Source of the DNA: Salinirubellus litoreus
Lineage (GTDB): Archaea; Halobacteriota; Halobacteria; Halobacteriales; Haloarculaceae
NCBI RefSeq assembly: GCF_037335815.1
Contig: NZ_CP147841.1
Location: 3,286,001-3,350,000, forward strand
Direction: 5' to 3'
DNA: 64,000 bases
Part shown: one piece after another, positions 18,007 through 25,777 of the stretch
How the letters are laid out: each line of letters opens with the position of its first letter
Position numbering within the stretch: position 1 is the stretch's first letter
The notes under the pieces: model-generated
The model's input: the letters and a program-made list of their open reading frames with translations, nothing else
What the model was told of the DNA's origin: nothing
Databases searched by the model: none
Position numbers and translations under genes: made by a program

Positions 18007-18225
18007 GGCGTCACCGGGACCTATCCGTCATCACGCGTTTCGTGTTCGGGCGACGCCCCGGGAGCGAGTCGATCGCCGACCCCGGGCCGGAGAGCCCGTA
18101 CCGGGCCCTCTCGCCGGATCGACCCGCCAATTTCGGTCCGTCCGTGAGACTTAACCGGTAGTCGGGGCCAGGGGGGAGCGTCACGGGTCCCGCCGGCGCG
18201 CGCCGCTGACCCGGGAGACGGTACC

Positions 18226-19479
18226 ATGAGTCAGGACACCTCCCACTCCGTCGAGTTCGCCGACATCGAGGCCGCAATGGAGCGCCTCGACGACCCCACC
18301 GTGGTCAAGCGCACGCCCGTCGAGCGGAGCACGTCGCTCGAATCGATGACCGGTGCCGAGGAGGTCCACCTGAAGCTCGAACAGCTCCAGTGGACGGGCT
18401 CGTTCAAGACCCGCGGGGCGTACAACAGGATACGGACGTGTCTCGAAGCGGAGGAGGGGACCGTCGAGCGGGTCGTCGCGGCCAGCGCCGGCAACCACGC
18501 CCAGGGGGTCGCGCTCGCGGCGACGAAACTGGGTGTCGACTCGACCATCGTCATGCCGAAGAACGCCCCGCAGACGAAGGTCGACGCCACGCGGGGCTAC
18601 GGCGCGACGGTCGAACTCGTCGGCAAGGACTTCCAGGAGGCGATGCGCTACGCGAAGGGGGAGGTCTCGGATCCGGGCGTCGAGTTCGTCCACGCGTACG
18701 ACGACCCGGCGATCGTGGCGGGTCAGGGGACCCTCGGCGTCGAGATGGCGGAGGACGTCCCCTCGCTCGACACGGTGGTCGTTCCGATCGGCGGCGGCGG
18801 GCTCATCTCGGGTATCGCCACCGCGTTCGCCGAACTGGGTCCCGAAACGCGGATCGTCGGCGTGCAGGCCGCGGGAGCTGCGACGGTCCCCGAGAGCCTC
18901 GCGAAGGGGATCCCCGTCACGCTGGAGGAGGTCGACACCATCGCCGACGGCATCGCCACCGGAGGTATCTCGGAGCTCACGCTCTCGATCATCGAGGAAC
19001 ACGTCGACGAGGTCGTCACGGTCACGAACAGCGAGATCGCCGACGCGGTCCTCGTGCTGATGGAGCGGGCGAAACAGGTCGTCGAGGGGGCGGGCGCGGC
19101 CTCGGTCGCGGCGATACGGAGCGACGCGCTCGACGTCTCGGGCGAGCGGGTGATGCCGCTGCTCTGCGGGGGGAACCTCGACATGACGATGCTCAGGGCG
19201 GTCCTGATCCACGCGCTGACCCGCCGCAGTCAGCTCCTCCGGCTTCGCGTCCGCATCGACGATCGGCCGGGGAAGATGACCGAGATCTCGGGAGTGATCG
19301 CCGACCACGGGGCGAACATCCAGAACGTCCGCCACGACCGGGCCCTGGAGGACCTCGACGTCGGCGAGGCGTACCTCGTCTTCCAGGTCGAGACGACCGG
19401 CGCGGGCCACGCCGCGAACATCGTCGACTCCATCGCCGAGCACGGCTACGAGGTCGAGGTCGTCAACCGGGCCCCGTAG
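18226..19479 (+). CDS. ilvA: Threonine/serine ammonia-lyase with C-terminal ACT domain
   Basis: Predicted 417-residue PLP enzyme deaminating threonine to 2-oxobutanoate (and often serine to pyruvate). The PLP lysine is in TGSFKTRGAYN, followed by SAGNHAQGVA and the phosphate-binding IGGGGLISG. Residues about 335-415 form a small ligand-binding ACT domain (RVRIDDRPGKMTEIS), as in short allosteric or catabolic lyases. Intermediate 2-aminoacrylate or iminobutanoate is the substrate of RidA, also encoded here at 27761. In a betaine-degrading context it could drain serine made from glycine; isoleucine synthesis is the alternative role. A TATA-like ACTTAACC lies near 18148. Confidence 0.88.
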   Translation: MSQDTSHSVEFADIEAAMERLDDPTVVKRTPVERSTSLESMTGAEEVHLKLEQLQWTGSFKTRGAYNRIRTCLEAEEGTVERVVAASAGNHAQGVALAATKLGVDSTIVMPKNAPQTKVDATRGYGATVELVGKDFQEAMRYAKGEVSDPGVEFVHAYDDPAIVAGQGTLGVEMAEDVPSLDTVVVPIGGGGLISGIATAFAELGPETRIVGVQAAGAATVPESLAKGIPVTLEEVDTIADGIATGGISELTLSIIEEHVDEVVTVTNSEIADAVLVLMERAKQVVEGAGAASVAAIRSDALDVSGERVMPLLCGGNLDMTMLRAVLIHALTRRSQLLRLRVRIDDRPGKMTEISGVIADHGANIQNVRHDRALEDLDVGEAYLVFQVETTGAGHAANIVDSIAEHGYEVEVVNRAP

Positions 19480-19633
19480 GGATCATCGTAGCCGGTCGGG
19501 GGCCTCGATCCCCCACCGGGGCTGTCGGTAACGACGACGGCCCCGAGATCCGGCCGGCAGCGGATTCCCGGGCGATCCGACGTCGGGCCCGGTCCCCCGC
19601 GTGTTCATAAAGGACACCGCATCCACACACCAA

Positions 19634-19645
19634 CATTTATTAAGG
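19634..19645 (+). promoter_or_regulatory. TATA-like box, long leader before BCCT gene
   Basis: CATTTATTAAGG stands out as A/T-rich in 19480-19843. A start near 19665 would leave a leader of about 180 bases before ATG 19844, long for a haloarchaeon. The leader contains an 18-codon frame (19795-19851) whose TGA overlaps the transporter start. Confidence 0.45.
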
Positions 19646-19843
19646 ATCATTCGTAGCAATCCGTGAGGTACTATGGCATGACAGGTGACGGCGGTAGCGT
19701 ACTCCACGGCGTCGACCGGCGTGGCGGGGGCGGCGCGACAGCGATGAGAGATCGAGGATCCGTCTGACGATCATTCGAGGACACACGAACTACAATGAGC
19801 GTAGCACACGACGACACGGCCGAGTTCGACGCGGAGGGAGCGT

Positions 19844-21604
19844 ATGGCTGACGGGGAAGAGACCACCGGCGAGATGTCCGAGGGGCTCCAGGTAGAGCTG
19901 TTCCACCCGGAGTCCGATCGGGAGCCGGGCGACACGAACTGGCAGGGGTTCGGGTTCGACGTCCACCCGATCGTCTTCCCGGTCGCGCTGGCCATCATCG
20001 CGCTGTTCATCGCGGTGACGATCGGACTGGGCGATCAGGCGTCGGCGGCGTACACCTTCCTCTTCAACTTCATCGGGGAGAACTTCGGCTGGTTCTACCT
20101 GCTCGCGGTCAACATCTTCATCGTGACGCTGCTGTACTTCGCGTTCGGCAAGTACGGCAACATCAGGATCGGCGGCGTCGAGGCCGACAAGGAGTTCAGC
20201 GACTTCTCTTGGATGGCGATGCTGTTCAGCGCCGGCATGGGGATCGGCCTGATGTTCTTCAGCGTCTCGGAGCCGCTGTACTACTTCCAGAACGTCCCCA
20301 GCTTCTTCGGAGCGGAGGCAGGGACGGGCGCGGCGGCCTCGGCGGCGATGGCCCAGACGTTCTTCCACTGGGGGTTCCACCCGTGGGCGATCTACGGACT
20401 CGTCGGGCTCGGGCTGGCGTTCTTCTCGTTCAACCGAGGACTGCCGCTGACGTTCCGGTCGATCTTCTGGCCGCTGCTGGGCGAACGGATCTACGGCTGG
20501 CCCGGCCACATCATCGACCTGGTGACGGTGTTCGCGACGCTGTTCGGCCTGGCCACCTCGCTCGGTCTCGGCGTCGCACAGGTCAACACCGGCCTCTCGT
20601 ACGTCGGGGGGGACCTCCTGGGGCTGGTCAGCGTCCCGGACACCACGCTGGTACAGATACTGCTCATCGGCGGTATCACGGCCATCGCGACCCTGTCGGT
20701 CGCGGCCGGCCTGGACGGCGGAGTCAAGCGTCTCAGCACGGTCAACCTCTACCTGATGTTCGCGCTGCTCGGGTTCCTGCTGATCGTCGGGCCGACGGTC
20801 TACGTGCTCGGCGCGTGGGTCGAGGGCCTGGGCACGTACTTCGGGAACATCCTGTCGCTGGGCTTTTTCACCGGCACGCTGGGGCCCGCGGAGAACGGGA
20901 CGGTGACCGGCTGGACCGTCTTCTACTGGGGCTGGTGGATCGCGTGGTCGCCGTTCGTCGGGATGTTCATCGCGCGCATCTCGAAGGGACGGACGGTCCG
21001 CGAGTTCGTCCTCGGGGTGCTGTTCCTCCCGTCGCTGTTCTCGACGCTCTGGCTGTCCGTCTTCGGCGGGAGCGCGCTGCACAACTCCATCGTCGGCAAC
21101 GGCGCGGCGCTGGCCACCTACAACGAGGTCGGGCAGACCGTCGCGATGTTCGCCATGCTCGAACAGTTCCCGCTCGGCGCGCTGAGCGGCATCCTCGCCA
21201 CGCTGCTGGTCATCACGTTCTTCGTCACGTCGTCGGACTCGGGGTCACTGGTCATCGATCACCTGACCTCGGGCGGCAAGCACGACGTGCCGAAGGCCCA
21301 GCGCGTCTTCTGGGCGGTCACCGAGGGCATCGTCGCGGCCATCCTGCTGTGGGGCGGCGGCCTCGGCGCGCTCCAGACCGCCGCCATCACGACCGGGTTG
21401 CCGTTCGCGGTGATCCTGTGTCTGATGTGCTACACGGTGTATCTCGGCCTCGACAACGAGTACGAGATCCTCGAGAGCGAGGAGTTCGCCGAGCGCATCC
21501 AGGACCTGACCGAAGCGGGTGACACGCAGGTGACTACCTCCGGCAGGGAGACGGTGACGTCGATCAGACGCGGCGAGGGCGAGGACGCGCCCGGCGGCGA
21601 CTGA
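19844..21604 (+). CDS. BCCT-family betaine/choline-type transporter
   Basis: Predicted 586-residue, twelve-helix secondary transporter that imports quaternary ammonium solutes with Na+ or H+. The substrate helices match BetP-type carriers: GMGIGLMFFSVSEPL, the aromatic-box segment FFHWGFHPWAIYG with the W-x4-W-x2-Y spacing, and FYWGWWIAWSPFVGMFIAR. The C-terminal tail (about 50 residues) is charged and could sense osmotic state. Glycine betaine is the most likely substrate from the intact aromatic box; in this genome neighbourhood uptake may feed catabolism rather than only osmoprotection. ATG 19844 overlaps the stop of a short upstream frame. Confidence 0.9.
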   Translation: MADGEETTGEMSEGLQVELFHPESDREPGDTNWQGFGFDVHPIVFPVALAIIALFIAVTIGLGDQASAAYTFLFNFIGENFGWFYLLAVNIFIVTLLYFAFGKYGNIRIGGVEADKEFSDFSWMAMLFSAGMGIGLMFFSVSEPLYYFQNVPSFFGAEAGTGAAASAAMAQTFFHWGFHPWAIYGLVGLGLAFFSFNRGLPLTFRSIFWPLLGERIYGWPGHIIDLVTVFATLFGLATSLGLGVAQVNTGLSYVGGDLLGLVSVPDTTLVQILLIGGITAIATLSVAAGLDGGVKRLSTVNLYLMFALLGFLLIVGPTVYVLGAWVEGLGTYFGNILSLGFFTGTLGPAENGTVTGWTVFYWGWWIAWSPFVGMFIARISKGRTVREFVLGVLFLPSLFSTLWLSVFGGSALHNSIVGNGAALATYNEVGQTVAMFAMLEQFPLGALSGILATLLVITFFVTSSDSGSLVIDHLTSGGKHDVPKAQRVFWAVTEGIVAAILLWGGGLGALQTAAITTGLPFAVILCLMCYTVYLGLDNEYEILESEEFAERIQDLTEAGDTQVTTSGRETVTSIRRGEGEDAPGGD

Positions 21605-21966
21605 CCCCCGCCAAACCGTCTACCCACCATCGCACACCACCCCGATCCTCTTTTCGGCGGACGACGAGCCCGGAGTCACATCGGACGGCGTGCTCGTGGA
21701 CGGGGCGTATCGACCGCGTCGCGGCCTCCATTCCGGCACCAGCGCAGTCCCACGTTCTGGCGGGATAGCGTCCCATACGGACGATCGCCGGACGACACGG
21801 GACCCGATCGGGCGCTGGATTCATCCGGAATCTCGCCGGTGATGGTCGTCGCACCCTCGGGAGCCGTTACTCGGATGCTGTTACCGAGAGGCCGTACCGG
21901 GGCCCGGTCGACTTCCGTGTCGGGCCACGAGCGCGTGCCGTCACGGCGGGGCCAGCACCGCGTCGA
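21605..21966. other. Intergenic stretch after the first BCCT gene
   Basis: About 360 bases between convergent genes. The open frames here are Arg-rich shadows; I see no gene, RNA or repeat to support. Confidence 0.35.
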
Positions 21967-22191
21967 TCAGTAGTAGTCCCACTCGTCGTCGGCGTCGCCG
22001 CGGTGTACGTCGTCCTCGGCCCCCGCATCCTCGTCGGGCCACCGTATCCCGTCCCCCCGGAGGCTCTTGTAGGCGAACGCTCCGAGGGCGACCAGCATGA
22101 GCACCAGGACGAGCGTCCCCGCGAGGACGGCGACCTGTGCGACGGATTCGGTCAGCCCACCCCCGATGGTCTGGAGCGGCAGGTGTGCCAT
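21967..22191 (-). CDS. Small single-helix membrane protein
   Basis: Predicted 74-residue protein. Residues about 20-42 form one transmembrane helix (VAVLAGTLVLVLMLVALGAFAY), preceded by a short amphipathic start and followed by a very acidic tail (EDDVHRGDADDEWDYY). It lies tail-to-tail with the BCCT gene. No motif reveals the function; an accessory or regulatory role for a membrane complex is only a guess. A perfect 15-base palindrome (22194-22208) is immediately upstream of the ATG. Confidence 0.65.
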   Translation of the reverse strand: MAHLPLQTIGGGLTESVAQVAVLAGTLVLVLMLVALGAFAYKSLRGDGIRWPDEDAGAEDDVHRGDADDEWDYY

Positions 22192-22193
22192 AC

Positions 22194-22208
22194 TGCCACA
22201 ACGTGTGG
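22194..22208. promoter_or_regulatory. Operator-like palindrome at small membrane gene start
   Basis: GCCACA-ACG-TGTGGC is a perfect 6+3+6 inverted repeat located 3 bases before the ATG at 22191, where a bound repressor would block transcription start. Confidence 0.35.
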
Positions 22209-22243
22209 CGACGAGAAGAGCCTTGCCCGGGACGGTGGGCCTC

Positions 22244-22273
22244 GAGGAGGAGGAGGAGGAGGAGGAGGAGGAG
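22244..22273. repeat. Trinucleotide repeat, ten GAG units
   Basis: Ten perfect GAG units, continuing into GAC. It lies between two minus-strand genes (22191 and 22341), outside any supported coding frame. Confidence 0.9.
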
Positions 22274-22340
22274 GACGCTGTAGTCCCTCAGCGACGATCG
22301 TCGACGGGTGGTGGAATAGCCCGTCGACCGCGACAGTCCA

Positions 22341-22913
22341 TCAGACGTCCGCCTCGGTCTCGACCGTCCGTTCGCCGTGGACCCACCGTCGCGTCGTGTT
22401 CCCGAGCCCGACGGCGGCGACGGCGATCCAGACGACCGCGGCGGGGAGGGGCGGGAGCACCAGCCACGGGAGCGCGCTGAGGACCGCGCCGACGACCGCG
22501 CCGGGCCAGGGCCGTCGACTCCCCTCGATCCCGGTGAGCCAGGTGCCGACGACGGTGTAGCCGAGCCCGGCCAGCGTCAGCGTGGCCCCACCGAGGAGAA
22601 CCGTCACGATCGGTAGTACGACTCCGCCGAGCCCGACCCGCACGGCCTGTGAGACGACGTATCCCCCGACGAACGCGACGAGACCGAACGCTATCACCCC
22701 GTAGACGAACCCGATCGGCGACCCGTCGACGGTGCGGTCGACCGCCCGTTCGACGGTCGCGCCGCGGCGGGCGAGCAGCACCGCGCCGAACAGCGACACC
22801 AGCAGGAAGGATACCGCCGCCCGGATCGGGCCCGGAACGCCGAGGAGCACGGACGGGTCGGCGGTGCCGGCTGCGAGGAGCGCCGGGCCGGCCGCGACGC
22901 CGGGAACGACCAT
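22341..22913 (-). CDS. Polytopic membrane protein of unknown function
   Basis: Predicted 190-residue protein with about five or six hydrophobic helices: residues 1-20, 27-47 (AAVSFLLVSLFGAVLLA), 65-90, 95-120 and 138-170. It has short charged loops and an acidic tail (HGERTVETEADV). The composition and natural loops mark it as coding, though no family is recognised. It is on the same strand as the 74-residue membrane protein, about 150 bases upstream of it, with the GAG repeat between them. Confidence 0.68.
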   Translation of the reverse strand: MVVPGVAAGPALLAAGTADPSVLLGVPGPIRAAVSFLLVSLFGAVLLARRGATVERAVDRTVDGSPIGFVYGVIAFGLVAFVGGYVVSQAVRVGLGGVVLPIVTVLLGGATLTLAGLGYTVVGTWLTGIEGSRRPWPGAVVGAVLSALPWLVLPPLPAAVVWIAVAAVGLGNTTRRWVHGERTVETEADV

Positions 22914-23039
22914 GCCCGTCCGTCGGTCGAGGGACGGGAATAGCTGTCGACCGGCGGGGTCCCTCGGGGAGGGCTCCGGACCGTGCGCGGCGTCACGGTC
23001 GGCCCGGGAGCGTGCGTGAGGTTTCCATGCAGGGCACTT

Positions 23040-23507
23040 ATGCTACAGCTACCCGTAGGGGAGGGTGTCGTGAGAGCCCCGCTGAATGCGCTGTTCAGGG
23101 CGGTGAAGCGGGCTGGCGGTCGGGTCGCCGCTCCACTACGGCGGAACGGCGGCCCGAACAAGTTCGACCTGTCGTCGGTCGATACGGCCACGACCACCTA
23201 CGAGGGCGACGAGGGGTGGGCGAAGCGGCCGCCCGCGACGCTCGAGTGTCCGCAGTGCGGGGGCGAGATCCTCCAGCACAGCGCGGGGGACACCATCGAC
23301 TGTCCGCACTGCGTCGCGGAGTTCGGGTACGAGGAGTTCACCGAACTGGAACTGCTGTATCTCAGCTGTCCGGTGTGCAGGAGTCGGATGCTCCACGGCC
23401 AGCGACACCCCGAACGGTTCGACATCCCGGAGTGGGCGACCTGTGACTCGTGTCGGTATCACTGGGAGTTCAAGCACTCCTACGCGAGGGACCGGCGACG
23501 AGGGTGA
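23040..23507 (+). CDS. Zinc-ribbon protein
   Basis: Predicted 155-residue cytosolic protein with two Cys-pair zinc sites in its C-terminal two thirds: CPQCGG with CPHC, and CPVC with CDSC. The N-terminus (about 1-45) is basic and amphipathic (LNALFRAVKRAGGRVAAPLRR), so it may bind nucleic acid or membrane. ATG 23040 is preferred; an in-frame GTG at 23070 is also possible, and the upstream extension to 22983 looks non-coding. It precedes a small membrane protein by 37 bases. Function unknown. Confidence 0.68.
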   Translation: MLQLPVGEGVVRAPLNALFRAVKRAGGRVAAPLRRNGGPNKFDLSSVDTATTTYEGDEGWAKRPPATLECPQCGGEILQHSAGDTIDCPHCVAEFGYEEFTELELLYLSCPVCRSRMLHGQRHPERFDIPEWATCDSCRYHWEFKHSYARDRRRG

Positions 23508-23544
23508 CGGGGAACTAAGCGTTCCGGGTCCACAGGTGGGACCG

Positions 23545-23706
23545 ATGGTCGCGCTCGTACCGACGGCACTCGCGGTCGTGGCGGTCGCGCTGATACTGGT
23601 CGCGCTGGCCGCGATGACGATAGGTGACCTCCAGGTCGCCGGGCTGAGCTTCCTGAGCGCCAGCCTGGTCATCTACCTCCGCGAGACGCGGTTCGCCGGG
23701 GAGTAG
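23545..23706 (+). CDS. Tiny two-helix membrane protein
   Basis: Predicted 53-residue protein made of two hydrophobic segments (VALVPTALAVVAVALILVAL and LQVAGLSFLSASLVIYLR) with a short charged end. The ATG at 23545 was chosen because the upstream part of the frame overlaps the zinc-ribbon gene. It ends 9 bases from the convergent UspA stop. No function assignable. Confidence 0.6.
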   Translation: MVALVPTALAVVAVALILVALAAMTIGDLQVAGLSFLSASLVIYLRETRFAGE

Positions 23707-23715
23707 CCGAACGCC

Positions 23716-24156
23716 CTACTCGTTCATGTCCATCCGCGTCGTGACGACGGGGATCGTCGAGGTCCGGACGACCTTCTCGGCGGTGCTACCGAGCAGCGCC
23801 CGGAACGTCCCCCTGTAGGCGCTCCCGATGACGATGGCGTCCATCCCCTCGCTCTCGGCGTAGTCGACGATCTCCTCGGCGGGCTCTCCCGTCTTGATGA
23901 CGGGTTCGCACTCGACGCCCTCCTCGGCCGCCATCCCGCAGAGTTCGCCCGTGACCTCCTCGCCGTACTCGCGGTACTCCGCGCGCATCGACTCCTCGTC
24001 GTCCCGGATCGACATCGCCCGTGGGACGCCCGGGAGGTCGATGACGTACATCGCGTGGACGGTCGCCCCCAGCGACGCCGCGAGCCCGATCCCGTGTTCC
24101 GCTCCCTTCCGTGCCTCCCTGCTCCCGTCGTAGGGGAGCAGAATGTCGTCGTACAT
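23716..24156 (-). CDS. Universal stress protein (UspA domain)
   Basis: Predicted 146-residue single-domain UspA protein, usually a cytosolic dimer binding ATP or another adenosine ligand. Visible are the N-terminal strand ILLPYDGS, the D-A-I-V-I-G-S segment and the glycine-rich ATP loop (GSAYRG then LLGSTAEKVV). Length is typical. A TATA-like element on the minus strand lies at 24191-24199. Next gene upstream on this strand is a K+ channel, a frequent haloarchaeal partner, though 280 bases separate them. Confidence 0.85.
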   Translation of the reverse strand: MYDDILLPYDGSREARKGAEHGIGLAASLGATVHAMYVIDLPGVPRAMSIRDDEESMRAEYREYGEEVTGELCGMAAEEGVECEPVIKTGEPAEEIVDYAESEGMDAIVIGSAYRGTFRALLGSTAEKVVRTSTIPVVTTRMDMNE

Positions 24157-24390
24157 CTCTCGCCACCTAGTGAAGGGCTCTCACATCGGATTGAAATAGG
24201 TTTGGGAGCCGAGAGGTCCCCGCCGGCCGGGGCGGGCTGTCGACCGTGCGTCCGGGCTGTCGTGGGAGGTGAAAATCGCCGCCCGTGACCGTCACCGCTT
24301 CGAACGGCCGGGCGACCGCGCCGGCTTCACACCGGGGCGTTCGCCATCGGTCGGGTCGTCGGGGCCGGGTTCGTTCGTACACAAAATGAC

Positions 24391-24405
24391 AGATAGAATC
24401 TATCT
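24391..24405. repeat. Short perfect palindrome between channel and UspA genes
   Basis: AGATAG-AAT-CTATCT, a 6+3+6 inverted repeat in an A/T-richer patch (24380-24405). It is 34 bases past the channel stop and about 235 before the UspA start, so it may be a regulator site or a transcript-end structure. No gene is seen in 24157-24438. Confidence 0.4.
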
Positions 24406-24438
24406 CGTGGATCCCGCGTCCCACGCCGGCAGGAGAAC

Positions 24439-25698
24439 CTACGAGGAGGTCGGGTCCCCGTCCTCGTCGGCGAGGAGCGGGTCGGGGTCGCCGAGGACGG
24501 ACCGTCCGAGGAGCCGACCGCCGATGACCGCCGGGCTGATGACCCGGTCCGCGCCGACGTCCTCCAGTTTGTCGGCGTGTCGCTGGTCGGTCGCCGCGGC
24601 GACCAGCCGGACGTCGGGGGCGATCTGTCGGACCGCGAGGACCGCCAGTACGTCGCGGGCGTCGTCGTCGGTGGCGACGACCACCCCGCCCGCCGCGCCG
24701 ACGTTCGCGTCGAGCAGCGACTCCCGGTCGGTCGGATCGGCCGTCAGGACGTTCACGTCGCGGTCCCCGAGCGCCGCGGCGGTCTCGGCGTCCGGCGTGA
24801 TCACCACCACATCGGTCGTCGGGCCGAGTTCGTTCAGGAGCGGTTCGGTGAGGTCGCCGTGCCCCAGGACCACGACGTGGTCCTCGAGGAGCGAGAGCTG
24901 TGATGCGTTCATGTCTCCGAATGCGGACGTTATCCGGTCCTCTATGGCGGGGACGAGCAGCGAGCCGAAGGCCGCCCCGAAGGCAGCCGTCCCGATGATG
25001 AGCACCGAGAGGGTGAACAGCTTCGAGAGCTGGGTGGTCGGCGTCGCGTCGCCGTACCCCACCGTGGTCCCGGTGACGACGATGTAGTAGAAGGCGTCAG
25101 TCCAGGTCTCGATGCCGGTGTACTGCTCGCGGAGGACGTACGCGCCGACGGTGCCGTAGACCTGGACCGCCAGGAGCGAGACGATGGCCGCGGTCTGGAA
25201 GGGACCGAGGTCGAGCGGCCGGTCGAACTGCTCGCGGTTCCGGACCACCAGCGGGAGCGTCAGGACCGACAGCACGAACAGCAGGGCGTCGGTCGCCTCG
25301 GCGGTCACCAGCGGCAGCGCCGCGACGACCGGGAGCAGCGCGACCGTCGCGTACCAGGCGAGTCTGAGCCGCCGCCCGAGCCCCGCGGCGGCGACCGCGA
25401 GCAGGAACGCCACGAGCACGCCGACGATCGGAACCGCGCTCAGGACCCCGGGGCGGACGAACTGCGCGAGCGGGCCCGTACCCTCGACGGGCCCCTGGCT
25501 GAGGTGCGACAGCCCGGTGACGAACGCGAGGACGGCGACCCCCCCGGCCAGCAGCACGGCGGTCCTGGCTCCCGAGAACGCCCGCCAGTAGACGAGCGGA
25601 ACCCTGTCGTCGTGGTCGAACAGCTCCCTGAGGGCGGCGTCCGTGGACGGCTCGGGGGCGTCGCTCGTCACGTCGTGGGGATAGGTCACGGGACACAT
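24439..25698 (-). CDS. Potassium channel with TrkA-N (RCK) regulatory domain
   Basis: Predicted 419-residue membrane protein. Residues about 40-170 hold several hydrophobic helices. About 190-265 form the pore unit with the K+ selectivity filter TTVGYGD followed by an inner helix, and about 285-400 form a cytosolic TrkA-N nucleotide-binding domain (VVVLGHGDLTEPLLNEL). It should gate K+ flux, important for salt-in osmoadaptation. ATG 25698 or an in-frame GTG at 25671 could start it. It is divergent from the second BCCT gene, only 79 bases apart, linking two osmotic functions. Confidence 0.85.
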   Translation of the reverse strand: MCPVTYPHDVTSDAPEPSTDAALRELFDHDDRVPLVYWRAFSGARTAVLLAGGVAVLAFVTGLSHLSQGPVEGTGPLAQFVRPGVLSAVPIVGVLVAFLLAVAAAGLGRRLRLAWYATVALLPVVAALPLVTAEATDALLFVLSVLTLPLVVRNREQFDRPLDLGPFQTAAIVSLLAVQVYGTVGAYVLREQYTGIETWTDAFYYIVVTGTTVGYGDATPTTQLSKLFTLSVLIIGTAAFGAAFGSLLVPAIEDRITSAFGDMNASQLSLLEDHVVVLGHGDLTEPLLNELGPTTDVVVITPDAETAAALGDRDVNVLTADPTDRESLLDANVGAAGGVVVATDDDARDVLAVLAVRQIAPDVRLVAAATDQRHADKLEDVGADRVISPAVIGGRLLGRSVLGDPDPLLADEDGDPTSS

Positions 25699-25777
25699 AA
25701 ACTGTCGCCGTGGACCGCTCCGTCGGGAGCCACAGCGCGACGACAGGACTATCCGTCGGCCCGTGGTGTGGTGTGTC

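Noticed and set aside
21605..24438. A mobile element around the GAG repeat and small genes
   Set aside because: No transposase, terminal repeats or target duplications were found; the genes look like normal small membrane and zinc-ribbon proteins.
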